From Nautilus pompilius (Eukaryota; Mollusca; Cephalopoda; Nautilida; Nautilidae): a stretch of 64,000 nt of DNA. The notes beneath the pieces were generated by a model, which did not search any database, had not been told where the DNA came from, and saw nothing but the letters and a program-made list of their open reading frames with translations. The stretch spans positions 62,001 through 126,000 of the forward strand of contig JACATO010000057.1 in NCBI GenBank assembly GCA_018389105.1, written 5' to 3'. The translations under genes were made by a program, and so were the position numbers. Positions 26,190-37,321 of the stretch are shown here, piece after piece. Position 1 is the stretch's first letter. Each line of letters starts with the position of its first letter.

Positions 26190-28040
26190 TTCCTTCTCCA
26201 ATGAACTTCAGGTTTCTCAAGCGGCCCTTGTAAAGAGATCTCTTCAATTGCCAGCATGGATTTTGCAATGGTCTTGGATTCACTATTCTAAATCAAAAGC
26301 CAGAACTTACAACCATGGCTGAGTGAAAGACCAGATGAAGATACTGAATGATGCTTTACACGGAAGAACTACGGCAACTGGAAGAAGGGCAAAAGTTCTA
26401 AGCAGCATACTGCTTCCGAAGGCGCCGTGGAGCTGTCGATTCCCTTATAATGCCAAAAGGAGAGAATGGTTGAAGTAAATTTAAAAATGTAACAAGTTTG
26501 CGTTTTTGGCTCGGCGATGAATTGGCCTGTGAAGTGGAGTAAATGAAAGTCCTGCGCAACTTCTGCGGTTACGGTGATGATGATGATCCGAAACTGCAAG
26601 AATGGCTTAAATAAAAGGAATTTCATGCAGTTCAAAATAAGGTACTGCATTTGATGCCCCTGCGAATCGTACGCGGAATTTCAGGCAATGTTCATTGTCT
26701 ATTTTTTTATGAAATCAAGACGGATGAAGCAAATAATATTAGTAACCGTGTACAACTTATTGTTTGCTTTCGTTATGTTAATGATCTCCTCTCCCCAAAA
26801 AAGTTTATTTCCATGTAGGAGCTCTCTTATTTTGATGCTAAACCATTAAAAATACCGTCAGAGATGTCCTGTTCCGTTAAGAGTTATCCATTACTCAATG
26901 CAGAAGTCAGAATTATGACAGTGTCACTGCGATGACTGGGAAAAAGTCAGAAGTTTCCGTTTGTATCAAAAAGGAAGAATCCAATGCCTCTTAACGCAAT
27001 GCATTAGTCATTTTATCAATGTAGATCGCTCAGAAAGTAAAAGAATTAGTAAAACTGCCAAAACGGGGTACCGAATAAGACAAAGAACCAAAGATGCCGT
27101 CCTTGACGATGGCTCTACTTCCGCCTAAAAATGCTTTGCTCCAACCACATAGACAGTGAGAATTACAACTCGAAACTACTCAGCGTTACAGAAAATGTGA
27201 AATTGGTCGTACGGAACTGCGGGAAGTCTAAAATGTGAGCTCGTCTGTTTAGCGTTCAAGCAAAAATAGAAAAATTTTACTATTTCTTATGTGTGCAACT
27301 GGATCTGAACTGTGAGAACCTTAGCAGGGTACTATAGACAAACAGTTTCTCTGCTGTTAAGAGCTAGGAAATCGCTTCATTTGCAACCCTTCGCAAAATG
27401 AGAAATGATAATTTATTTGATCTATTTTAGCAAAAAGTAAATAAGACAGTGAAAGAATATATCTCGCCATTAGTCCGGAGAAACTGTGCCGTACTTCCAA
27501 TTAAACCCAAAAGAAATACCAACACACGAAACTATAAATCTTATCACAAATTGCATTCACAAGGACTTTAAACAGATCAGAGGGAAAGTCAACTGTGAAT
27601 ATTTACTCCTCAATACAGCCAAAAATTCTTATTGAATCAGCAGGTATTAAAAAACGTGAGATATTTTCCATAACGATTATGATTCTCAACTATTTGAAGT
27701 CCAGTTAGAAACTCTTGAAAGCATTAATTTTGCAACGGACACTCAGGACATAGGAAATCGGGTTTTGCGCTATGTTGTTTTAATTTTTACCAAACTCTGC
27801 ATTTTTATTCTCTAGCAAAACAGTCATGAACATTTTAGGTAAACAAGTAGGTTAGGTTGGTTGTACTTATTCCAGCAACGAATGCATGCAGGAAACGTTC
27901 ATTGAACTGAGTGAATCTATATTTTCGCAGTACTATGGGACAGAACAGACACTTAACCGTTTAATGGCTGTAGATATTCAGCGAAAACTGATTCTTTTCA
28001 GCTCTGAACGACTTTGTTTGTAAATCTGAATTTTTGGAAA
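26190..28040 (+). mobile_element. hAT transposon relic, THAP12/P52rIPK-related type
   Basis: Plus-strand frames, read across many stops and shifts, follow a DUF4371-type hAT transposase in order. First is WSWIHYSKSKA near 26,270, the end of the TTF-like zinc finger. Next come DDDPKLQEWLK (about 26,580-26,610), YEIKTDEANNISNRVQLIVC (about 26,710-26,770) and CFRYVND, all from the region of the first catalytic Asp. A CRSQNYDSVTAMTGKKS block (about 26,900-26,950) and a PTRWTVR-like piece near 27,140 follow. The C-terminal dimerisation motif survives as IPATNACRKRSF (about 27,870-27,905), then LNRLMAVDIQRK. Inverted ends were not found, so the limits are those of the recognisable coding part. Confidence 0.7.
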
Positions 28041-28276
28041 ACTCTGTCAACACCTAGTGCACTTCATCAGATGAGACTTTTGCGCTGTTTTCTCTCTCTC
28101 TGTTTTTAAAAAATGTGGTTTGAAACGTACTTTTTTCAGTTTTTTGAATATTCTTTTCGCTTGCAGAAATATTTTTAAAATCTCAACAATTATTTCTAGG
28201 TGCCATTATCCACTCCCACTGAAAAATGTCAGAGCCGGTCCTTAACCAAAAAAAAAACACCTACCCTTTACTTAAA

Positions 28277-28374
28277 AATGTCACTTTCTCAAACCATATT
28301 GAGTACTTTTAAAATATGCATTTAAACTTCTTCCAGTATTAAATAGCAAACATATTTATATCTTTTAACTCTGG
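28277..28374. repeat. local duplicate, copy 1 (empty SINE site)
   Basis: This segment (AATGTCACTTTCTC to TTTAACTCTGG) is repeated in diverged form at 28,899-29,301, where a SINE interrupts it. Copy 1 has the uninterrupted sequence AAATATGCATT at the matching point. Confidence 0.7.
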
Positions 28375-28898
28375 TAATATATTGATAAAAATAAGCAACA
28401 AGTGTTTCCAAGTTTGTTGATCTAAACACTACATATAAAGTTGGTATCAGTGTAAACTAAGCTGAATTGTTAAGCGAAAACAAAATGGCAATGATGCCAG
28501 TGTAAAATGGTCGCTCACGAAGAAACACGTTTTCGTTGTGTGTGACCATCAGTGATTCTAGCATACGCTTGTAGACGCTTTGGTACCGACCAAATAAGAC
28601 GATTCATTTCTTGTTGTAGGATGATGTACCATTCTCCGACAAGGCTCACTTTCAGCTAAGTTTGAGACTGTAAGCAGGCTTTGCCGCATTACGATGTGTC
28701 GAACTGAAGTGCAGTACTGACAACATAAGCACCATTCAGATGGATATTGCTATCCAAAACCTTATCGTTGAGCCAGAAGCATGACTACAGGTGTAATGAT
28801 CTCATCTCTGTAACATCTAATGATACGATATTTGTATAATTCTTTAAAAATGTCGTATTTAAATCATTTAACAAATACAACATATATTCTTTATTAAC

Positions 28899-29301
28899 AA
28901 ATGTCACTTTCTCAATATATATATTAAAAGCTTTTGAAATACGTATTCATCATCATCCTTCAGCCAACACCTCCACTGCAGGATGAAAGCCTTCTTTCCA
29001 CTGCAAAACTAGAAAGAGATGCAGGTTAAGACTTTTTTAACAGAGATCTGTTTCCGATTTGAAACAGCACCAACCGTGGCAGAGAAAGACCCACTAATAC
29101 CCCATATTTTTAGATGTGACAGAAAAAAAATCCGGCTGGTGAAGAGCGAGAAGAAACCATGAATCGAACTTGAATCTTGGCAGTCTAGTAAGCTAACCAC
29201 TTGGCCACCATCCGCTTCAAAATACGCATTAAAACTGATTAATTATCTATGAAATGGTTTCAAGTATTAAACATCAAACACATTTAAGTTTTTAACTCTG
29301 G
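28899..29301. repeat. local duplicate, copy 2 (holds the SINE)
   Basis: Starts AATGTCACTTTCTC and ends TTTAACTCTGG like copy 1 at 28,277-28,374. Both sides of the SINE insertion align to copy 1 with many substitutions, so the duplication is old. Confidence 0.65.
28948..29219 (-). mobile_element. tRNA-derived SINE, 272 bp, with target duplication
   Basis: On the minus strand the head carries a pol III A box TGGCCAAGTGG (29,208-29,198) and a B box GTTCGATTC (29,169-29,161) at tRNA-like spacing. An unrelated body and a short ATG/ATC-rich tail (GATGATGATG) follow. An 11-bp direct repeat flanks it: AAATACGTATT (28,937-28,947) and AAATACGCATT (29,220-29,230). The tRNA-like head is imperfect, so this is not a functional tRNA gene. 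It would be mobilised by a LINE in trans. Confidence 0.85.
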
Positions 29302-30154
29302 CGATGTTGCAATCACACACGTTACCATAGTAAATTGCGAGAAAAATAAAGGTTACTCTGATAATTGTCAGTTATCAACAAAATCAAAGCAACTTTCTAA
29401 AGTTTTATTAGGATTAATTAGGTGATCCTATAAACTCATATATTTCGTGAAATAATGCCACTTAGCCAAGATTTTTCTTAGTTCATACTTAAAGTGAACA
29501 TGGATACTAGTTTTTAATACAGTTCTTTTAATGTATTTAAAATTCACAGAGATATAAAAGTTAGTAAAGAAAAAAGTTAAAATGAACTCGTGCACAATCT
29601 AGAAAATACCTGCTTAGATTACAATAAGAAACCCAAACACATGACAAACTATTGTTGAACAATCTAGTTGGAAAGCACAAACACACCAAGTGTTTAATGT
29701 CGTCGTGCGTTGAGTAGAGTTTGCCTTAGAATGCTCTCATACTAACTTAGAACGTTTTATTTAGCATGGCCACATAAAATATGAAGAAATCTCTGATAAT
29801 TTACTCTTTTGGAAAAATTAGACCCAAAAATACATCATGTTTATGCTTTTTATCTTTTTTACCATTCGAGGGCAGTCAGGTAAAAAGAAATGTCAAACGA
29901 TCAGCTATATAGCACTACATTCATTACATTAGATTGTTCTATCATTCTGATTGTCTGGATTTTATTGGAGAGTCATGAAACTACACACGAGGAAACGTTC
30001 TACATTAATAAGTAAGCGTAGATGCAATAATTTTGTAAGTCGAACTGTTTACTTCAGAACAGGCACGATCTGAAAGAGGGTACTGAAAAACTCTCTAACC
30101 ACCTTCCCTATTACCTTTACACAAGCTCCACATGTTCAGCATGTCGCAAGTTAC

Positions 30155-30189
30155 CTGATTCTCATCTGTTGTAGACATATTGAAAAAAT
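30155..30189 (-). CDS. coiled-coil protein gene, exon 2
   Basis: A 35-bp exon with acceptor TTTTATTTTAAAG and donor CAG/GTAACT. With the single G carried from exon 1 it reads D-FFNMSTTDENQ and leaves in phase 0, matching exon 3. Translation could instead start at the internal ATG (30,178), but the frame joins cleanly to the upstream ATG exon. Confidence 0.55.
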
Positions 30190-30847
30190 CTTTAAAATAA
30201 AAAAAAGATGAAAGAACTGTTTATTGGAACCATTCTCTAACTTACAATAAAACTATGACTAGTTAAAAAGAAGTACAAACTTTATTCATTGATAGTTTGT
30301 GGTACTGACGTTTTTACGGATTAATTTTCCCGCCTACTTTATTTTGAAAACACAAATCACTTTTAGAAAATTAGTAAACTTTTTTCTGATCATTAACGTC
30401 AAATTATTTATTTTAAATACAAGGAGTATTTATTTTTCACGTGATCTGACGATGAAATCCAAATAACAGCAAAGATGTTGGTGATTATTACCTTAACATA
30501 GCAATAGTTTTGTTTTCAAATCTTTTGCCGATAAATATTCAAGTGATCATGATTGTACAGCTATGCTTTCTTCAAACACATGTTATAAGGTACATTTTCT
30601 CTTTCCAAAACTGCTCAGTTACTCAAAAAAGAAAGAGTATTTATTGTCAATGGAGTACACGAGTGTTAAACAAATGATTTTTAATATGGACGAACTAATG
30701 ACTGTTGGAAATTTCTTATTCAAAGTTGGCGAGAGACAGCAGACTTCATAATGGTAAAATCTTCTAAAACATCGATCTATTAAGACACATACCTCTATAG
30801 ATACAGATTAACGTTACTTAATAATCTGACACGCTTTTTTTTCTTAC

Positions 30848-30860
30848 CTGCAGCAAACAT
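30848..30860 (-). CDS. coiled-coil protein gene, exon 1 with start codon
   Basis: The minus strand reads TTCACC/ATG, a good start context, followed by TTT GCT GCA G and a consensus donor GTAAGA. The 13 coding bases end in phase 1, and exon 2 begins with the two bases needed (GAT), giving MFAADFFNMSTTDENQ before exon 3. From this ATG to the stop at 15,717 the joined exons would encode about 200 residues, mainly coiled coil: a short N-terminal head and a rod. Cellular role unknown. A cytoskeletal or ciliary rod or scaffold would fit but is not shown. Confidence 0.5.
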
Positions 30861-31546
30861 GGTGAAGCTAATAAACGGAGAAGTTTTTCGAAAATTTAAT
30901 TTGCTTTAAGCAAACTCAAAAAGTAAGTGACAATCGATTGATACTTGTTTCCTTTGTGACGTTTGTGACTGTTCTGCGCATGTCCAAAATGTACATCTAT
31001 TACTAGATAGAGCAAACATTTTTTAAACTTTAATTCAATTTTTGATTAGCGAAATTGTGAAATATTTCTTAACATTTGTTTGTATCTAAATATTTTTATT
31101 GAAATGTGTCGTCTTGTTTCTGAAATCAAAAACACTTGGATTCTTTTATTTAAGAGACGTTATAATATTTATTTTAAAGTAGTATATAGATCTTCTGTTA
31201 ATTATTCAGATCAAGAATATATTATTTAAACCCGATCTCTTCTTTCATGAACATTATTCATTAAGAAATTTGTTTGTTTAACTTTCTTTAGAACATCTGA
31301 TCTGTAAAGTCAGTAACATAAAAGTTATCGGAGCAGAAGCTTTCCATTCCTTTCTAATTGATCGTAATTCTTGTTTATGTGAGAATTCAAATAAAATCCG
31401 TTCTTTGTTTTTTTCTACGTTTCATAAAAATAAAACAAAAATTTGAAAATCAAGTAACGTTTAAAGTTGTGAATGTGTGAAGAGGGAGGGTAGCTGAAAC
31501 TCAAATATAAGCCGGCTATTTTTTTCAATTAGTTATCACGCAAATA

Positions 31547-31687
31547 ATGAAGAAGAAAAAAGCGCAATCTGATGAAAATCGAGCTGAAATTCGCCACCTC
31601 TTTCGAAATGGCTGGAAATCCACTTTTTTCGTTGGTTTTCACCTTCCTAAAAAATCCCCCCAAATCGAGTGCAATCAGCTTGATTGA
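31547..31687 (+). CDS. 46-codon ORF, HTH-like, unassigned
   Basis: ATG-to-TGA frame starting MKKKKAQSDENRAEIRHLFR, then NGWKSTFFVGFHLPKK. The pattern recalls the first helices of a transposase HTH, but nothing downstream continues it. Likely a fragment or chance frame. Confidence 0.2.
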   Translation: MKKKKAQSDENRAEIRHLFRNGWKSTFFVGFHLPKKSPQIECNQLD

Positions 31688-33579
31688 AATAGATAAGCAA
31701 ATGTATCAGAATATGAAAGGTTTATTCCAACGGTGATTTAAATATATATATTTGTCCTATTTCTGTTAACTTTTTATCTGTTCTAGTTTGGCAGCTTTGA
31801 TTTGTCTTTTTGCGTTCAGCGCCACATTCTATCATAAAATTTCTTTAAACGATCCACTCTAAAATAATGGTATCTGAAATTCTCCAATACAAAATCAATA
31901 AATCACGTTCTTCTTGAACATTATTTTCGAATATTTCTTGTTGGAATGGAAATATGAAAATATTTTCTGTCTTGATTTTTGAATCAACTTCAAACAATAT
32001 TAATAAATTTTCCACAAATTTCTCCCTTGTAATTCCATCTACTTTTTGTAAACAAGGTTTGCATTACCTGGTCTAAATGTTTTAAAAGAATGACTTCTTG
32101 TTTCAATCAGTTTTTTCAGTTCATTTTCTTTGATGGTATTTTTCACCATCGGATTTAATTCAGTTTTTGTTCTTATGTTCTTTGCACTTCTTCAATGTAT
32201 TGTCTGCACAAGCAGTGATTGTATTTCTTGTTTATATTATCTGTGATTTTTTACTTCCATTTCCATTTCTGAGATTCAGTCCATAACTATCAGACTTTTC
32301 TACTTCATTATTATCTTTGATTCATTATTTGATCTGCTTCAACAAACTTGTTAAACATATTAAAATTTATGTATCCATTTACCCTTGACAGACTTGTTTC
32401 TTTTGGTTGCAGAAAGTGAAACTAAATGACCAAATCTTGATAAATATGGTTCAGTTTTCAAGTTGTCATCAGAAAGGTTTCCATGTTGATCTTTTGTAAG
32501 TTTATGCAGTTGTAGTTGTGTAACATGTGGATCTTCATCAGTCCAGTACTTGCTGTTATATTGCATTTTAACACCTTCAGACTTTTTACACATCAAGTCA
32601 ACTGAACATCTTTCGAACTCACTAAACTGCATACTTTCAACAAGATTAACATGTTTTCATTGAACAACGAGCCTCATCAATGTGTCCAGTTTTCCTTTAT
32701 GATTATTATATAGCATTGGTACGATAAATCATTTTGATCTGTCTTTCCATGCAGTTGAGAAAAGGTTTGATTACTTTTTGTGTGAAGAAAGAAAAAATTC
32801 AAGCTTGTTTAGATATAACAACTGACAAGCTTAGGTGAGAGTACTGTAGTAATGGGTATGGTTGAGCAACTTTTATCTGTGTTTAGGTTGCACATATAAT
32901 TGATTTTGATAGACTGGTCAGCCATTATTTTCTTTTCTTCTCTACTCTTATTCTTCTTGGTGTTGCACTTCAATAGGAAATCCATGGAACGTTTTGGGGA
33001 GGATCTTAGCTTCTTTTTAGTTTTTAAAAAAGAACTATTTTCCATTCTCTATTAGAGATTTAAACTGATTTTTTTTGCATTTATATGAATATAAAATTAT
33101 ATTTTTATTATATTCCTTCAATATTTTCTTGATAGTTTTTAATGGTTGTGTGTGACATTAGCTGTTCATTTCCAAAGCTTTTGATCTATAATATCTCCAA
33201 TGCAGTATAGCAGACATGTATTGCTTTTGTCCTTTTTGGTCCATGTTTTTAAGGCATAATATATATGGATTGCTACATCATAAATTATTGGCATTTGATC
33301 TGCCAAACAAAAAATAAACTTTGAATCAACATCCATAAACATAATTATTTCATTTCACTTTCTTTCCATCTTGAATTGAAAAAAAGGAAAAATGAGAAAA
33401 TTTTATTTGTTAATCACAAATTTCTCCAGTAAAGCCTACTTGTGAAAGATAAAAATTATTACATGAGTGATGAACTCTAAAAACACAGAAAACAATCTGA
33501 CAAATTTGAAATAAGCAGGTACTGATGACCTATATGAGGAAAACAGGTGAGCTAAAAATCTTAAAAAAAAAACTAATTT
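31688..33579. other. unrecognised stretch at the compositional boundary
   Basis: Contains minus-strand open frames at 32,360-32,632 (90 codons) and 32,809-33,045 (78 codons), both Lys/Ser/Asn-rich, without clear splice sites or a recognised family. CpG becomes rare within this stretch. Confidence 0.35.
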
Positions 33580-34265
33580 GAGTTTTGTTGTATTATTGTT
33601 TTGCATACTTCTGTATGTAATTTTATTGTAACAGCTGTGCAAAGTTATTTATGTGCTTGTTAGTGTATCATAGTTGTGCAGAGTTTTCAACTGTGTTTAG
33701 TAGTTTAACAGTTACCAAATTGAAGTGTGCACAATTATGACATAATTCCATAGTTGTATAGTCCTTTATGGTGTCTGCTAGTGTTTCGTTGTTGTGCTCA
33801 GTTTCTTAAGTTTGCTGGTTGTCACAGCTGTGTACTTTTGATTGTGATGTTTGATACTGTATTGTTGTTATGTATAGTTCTGTATCACATTTGGAAGCAA
33901 GTAATTGTTGTGAACTGCTTAATGTATGTCGATGTTGTGTGCAGTTCTTTATGATTTTTGGTTTTGTACCATAGTTATGCAATGTAATGTATAGCATTAC
34001 GTTTTATGTTGTAATTTCTGTATAGAAATTTGTTTTGTATCATGGATTTATACAGTGCATAATGATTGTCACTTACAAACTTGTGGATGATGTGTTGTTT
34101 CCAGTACAGTTTAACATTAAGTTATGTCATAGTAGTGGACACTTATGTATTGTATTTGGTTGTGTGATAGGTGTACAATGTTCTGTATAATTATTTGTAG
34201 TTTCTTGTGATAGGTGTACAGTTTACTGTATAATTATTGGTGTTTGTTTGTGTTTCATTGTTGTG
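33580..34265. repeat. degenerate GT-rich tandem repeat
   Basis: Phrases of the type TATCATAGTTGTGCAG and TTGTGCAGTTCTGTAT recur roughly every 50-60 bp with heavy drift. This makes the strand very rich in G and T. The open frames here (for example 33,754-33,954) come from this bias and are not genes. Confidence 0.6.
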
Positions 34266-34270
34266 CACAT

Positions 34271-35486
34271 TATCCGACCTTAGACTAAGAAAAAAATTAC
34301 GTACTTGGTGGGGTTCAATTGCTAATCCCCTTCGAAGTGGGCCCCTTTTGCCTCCACACACTTAGCCCAGCGATCCTTCCACTGGTGGAAGCCGTCTGGA
34401 ATGGTTCTTCCGGAATGGCTCTCAGCTCCGCCGTCGCATTCCGCATGATGTCCTCTCGGCTCTCAAGGCGGGAGCCTGTCAGTGGCATCTTCGTTTTTGG
34501 GAACAACCAGAAGTCAGAAGGAGCCGGGTCTGGAGAGTAGGGAGCCTGGCGAATAAGCGATAAGCCTTTCTTTGCCAAGAAACCTTGGATCAGCTGCGAC
34601 GAATGAGCCGGGGTGTTGTCCAGCTGCCAGTTTTACGAGGCCCCCAGATCCGGTCTCTTGCACCGAACTTCATCACGAAGACGTCGGAGGACTCCCTGAC
34701 AGGACTCCTCTGTAACTGTTTGTCCTTCTGGTGCCTATTCGCGATGCACATCGACTCGGTAGTCGAAGAAAACAGTCAGCATCACCTTGGCGACGTTGGG
34801 TGCTTCCACTGTGATGACTGAGCTTTGGTTTCCGGGTCGTACCCGTGCACCCAGGTCTCATCTCCAGTTATCCCGGTATTCTGTAACTCAGGATCCCTGC
34901 TGGCAGCATCCAGCGGGTCCTGCGCAACCTCAACACGAAGTTGTTGTTGTTGTTGTTCCTGAGAAAGCAGCTCGGCACAAATTTCGCTGCCCCTCTCCGC
35001 GAGCCCAAATCCTCCTTTAAAATTGCGTGTGTAGAGTCTTTACTGACCCCAGCCCCGTCAGACGACGATCCTCCATCATCAAGGTCCCCACTTTCTCGAT
35101 AACAACCACACCGCAGCTTGTTGACGGCCCCCCCTCCCTGAACGCTGGTCCCTCCGGTGAGCGGCCATCTTTGAACCTGTTGTGCCAACCATTCTTCTAT
35201 CTGGTACCACCCATGGCACCGACACCAAAAGCCTGTTTAACTTTGCGAATTGTTCCCGCCTGGGTATCTCCGAGCTTTTGGCGAAACTCGATGTAGTAAG
35301 ATCGCTGCTGCTCCACAGGTTCCGTCATCACGGAGTAAGTGGTACAGCGCCTCACACAATGGCTGCCCGACAGCGACTGACGCCTAAAGCCACGCATGCG
35401 CACGAAGGCACGCGGCTCCCACTATGCTCCCTTTCGCCTCCCTATCATCATTACTTCCCAGTCGGATACTTTTTCGACAGACCTCG
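34271..35486 (-). mobile_element. mariner copy A, one end truncated
   Basis: The right end carries the inverted repeat (AGTCGGATACTTTTTCGACA to CCTCG, 35,460-35,486) followed by TA. The left end stops inside the repeat, at TATCCGAC (34,271-34,278). The coding strand is minus: near 35,330 TEPVEQQRSYYIEFRQKLGD opens the transposase, and the C-terminal part includes RQAPYSPDPAPSDFWLFP with the third catalytic Asp, then MRNATAELRAIPEEPF. Several frameshifts break it. The middle retains CpG-rich, GC-rich sequence unlike the flanks. A close copy lies at 56,218-57,329. Dead. Confidence 0.9.
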
Positions 35487-35488
35487 TA

Positions 35489-36419
35489 TTTCTTTTGGAA
35501 TTTTTCATAATACTATACAGCACCAGATTACATAATTATTTAATGATATACTTCACCATAGATGAATAGTATGAATCAGCATAGTCATGAAGAAAACTTT
35601 AAGCTATTAAATTTTTCTAGTTTGCTCCATCTTCATTTTTAGCCTTTGACTTGATAGTTTATACAAATCTTGTCACAAAATATGGCAACTCTTCTAAATG
35701 TTTTGACTAACTGTAATGTCATCTAAATTTTTAGATATGTTTTTCAACCAATGTATCATTATATTTATGGAAAGCTTTACCTATTAAAATTGTTTCAGAA
35801 GTTTAAACTGCTTTAAAAATCTGGGATATGCACATTTTCTTTTTAATATACAAGGGGAAGGAATTCTATATAATTTAATTTACTATGCTGTATGCATAAA
35901 ACACTATTTTTTTAAGTTAGGTGTCTTGACAACTATGCATAATTACGGTATATTTGTAATAAAACCTCAAATAGGCCTTAAAAGATCTAGAATGTAATCT
36001 ATTTTTAAATATATATAGTCAGCAATTTGCATATACAGTTATTCAAAAAAACAATGTTAATTATGATTCTTTCCAAACAAATTCATTTCAAAGCATTTCT
36101 TGTTATTAAAATGGTCAGCTACATTGTGTTTTTAACCCTGGAAGCAAAGTATCATGTTAACTCTTAAAAGAATAAATTCCAAACAATAAAAATATATGCT
36201 TTATTATCCTTTTGCATTTGGTTCAATTTATTTTTCTTTACAAAATAACCTTCTTATGCATATTTTATATATTATTTAATATCTTGCATATACAATAATT
36301 TATTACAGATTTTGATTTTCCTTTTTGATATTCATAAAAATTAATGCAAGGTGTTTATTCAGCCAGTGCTAATTCTTATTTTTAATCAATTACTTTTAAA
36401 TACACCAAATACATATATA
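35489..36419. other. 3' flank of the 5'-nucleotidase gene
   Basis: AT-rich and almost free of CpG. Apart from possible 3' UTR near its right end, no gene or repeat recognised. Confidence 0.35.
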
Positions 36420-36425
36420 TTTATT
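36420..36425 (-). promoter_or_regulatory. candidate polyadenylation signal of the 5'-nucleotidase gene
   Basis: AATAAA on the minus strand about 75 bases after the stop codon. In sequence this AT-rich such hexamers are common, so it is only a candidate. Confidence 0.3.
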
Positions 36426-36499
36426 GTAATGCAAATAGGGTTATCAATTATACATAACAACAATCAACATTAATAGTTTTTTATAATATACAAAAAAGA

Positions 36500-36660
36500 C
36501 TAAAAAGCAAAATGTCTTAGCATTAAAGCACCCAGTAAAAGTTGGAAGGTAGGTTGCTGCAAGTTTGCAAGACCCCTCAATACAATTCTGTTTTCATTCC
36601 CAGTAATTAAAGGGGAATATTTTTTCATGTAGCTGTGAACCAGATCTGAATCCAAAATAT
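36500..36660 (-). CDS. NT5E: 5'-nucleotidase, last coding exon
   Basis: Acceptor TTCCTTTTTAG, then 161 bp to a TAG. With the G from the previous exon it reads D-ILDSDLVHSYMKKYSPL and ends TFQLLLGALMLRHFAF. This matches the end of the C-terminal domain, where CD73 has an equivalent Tyr-x-x-x-x-Ser-Pro region before its anchor signal. The final hydrophobic run is short and interrupted by Arg and His, so a GPI anchor signal is doubtful. The enzyme may be secreted, or another 3' exon may exist. Confidence 0.85.
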
Positions 36661-37117
36661 CTAAAAAGGAAACAAATGCAAAAGATATATTTGGATTTTA
36701 AATTGTTTCTTCTTAATTATCAAAAATAATAAATTAGTAAAAATAATAGAAGAAAACAAAAAATTACCATCTTTCTTGTTATTATTTATTCCTTCTGTAA
36801 GAATAAAATATTTCAGCAAAACTTTATACTGCTAATAAATATTTTTTGAGATAAATTTAAAATAATTTTAATATTAAAAATGTGCTCAGAAAAAATATAT
36901 TTTTTAAAAGTTTATTTAAAAAATATCACTAAATTTAATATGAAGTTAAGTGAAATAGTAAAATTTATCACAGGTCTAAAGCTCTAACTTTAGATAAAGA
37001 TAGTTAATGAAAAATGTATTAATACACCACTTTTAAAATTCTGTTATCTCTGAGAGTCATAAGCATTTACAGCCATTGTTTTAAAACACTGCTAGTTCAC
37101 ACAACAGCCTGCCTTAC

Positions 37118-37321
37118 CAAATTTAAGAAGATTTTTCTTCTTCTCATTAATCATGCTGTATCCGTCACCACCATTGATTATAAAATCATTTGTTATGACT
37201 CTGTAAACTTTTGACTTGACCAGGGGCTGAAACTGTGGGATGATACACTTAGTGCATTTGATTGTCACCTCAGTTACCCTCTGCCCATTTGGTTTAGACA
37301 AATTGTATACCACCTTCATAC
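37118..37321 (-). CDS. NT5E: 5'-nucleotidase, penultimate coding exon
   Basis: A 204-bp exon with acceptor ATTTTCTAG and donor TTG/GTAAGG. It encodes MKVVYNLSKPNGQRV, then CTKC and YRVITNDFIINGGDGYSMI. The Phe and Asp of NDFIINGGDG correspond to the nucleotide-stacking Phe and the sugar-binding Asp of the C-terminal domain in CD73 (NFLANGGDG there). The paired Cys of CTKC is also kept. This is the most diagnostic exon. Confidence 0.93.

Noticed and set aside
26163..26286. Minus-strand exon-like frame (start NSESKTIAKSMLAIEEISLQ) after a good acceptor, in phase with the coiled-coil gene
   Set aside because: It has no acceptable donor and lies antisense to the start of the hAT relic at 26,190-28,040, whose plus-strand reading fits a known pattern.
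28229..28250. CAGAGCCGGTCCTTAAC, like the left end of a hAT element
   Set aside because: No matching right end with a target duplication was found downstream, and its orientation does not fit the hAT relic to the left.
29161..29208. A and B boxes suggesting a tRNA gene
   Set aside because: The arms do not pair as a tRNA, and the sequence continues into a body and tail with target duplications, so it is a SINE.
32360..33045. Minus-strand ORFs of 90 and 78 codons
   Set aside because: Lys/Ser/Asn-rich and without splice sites or recognised motifs; possible old repeat coding sequence but not supportable.
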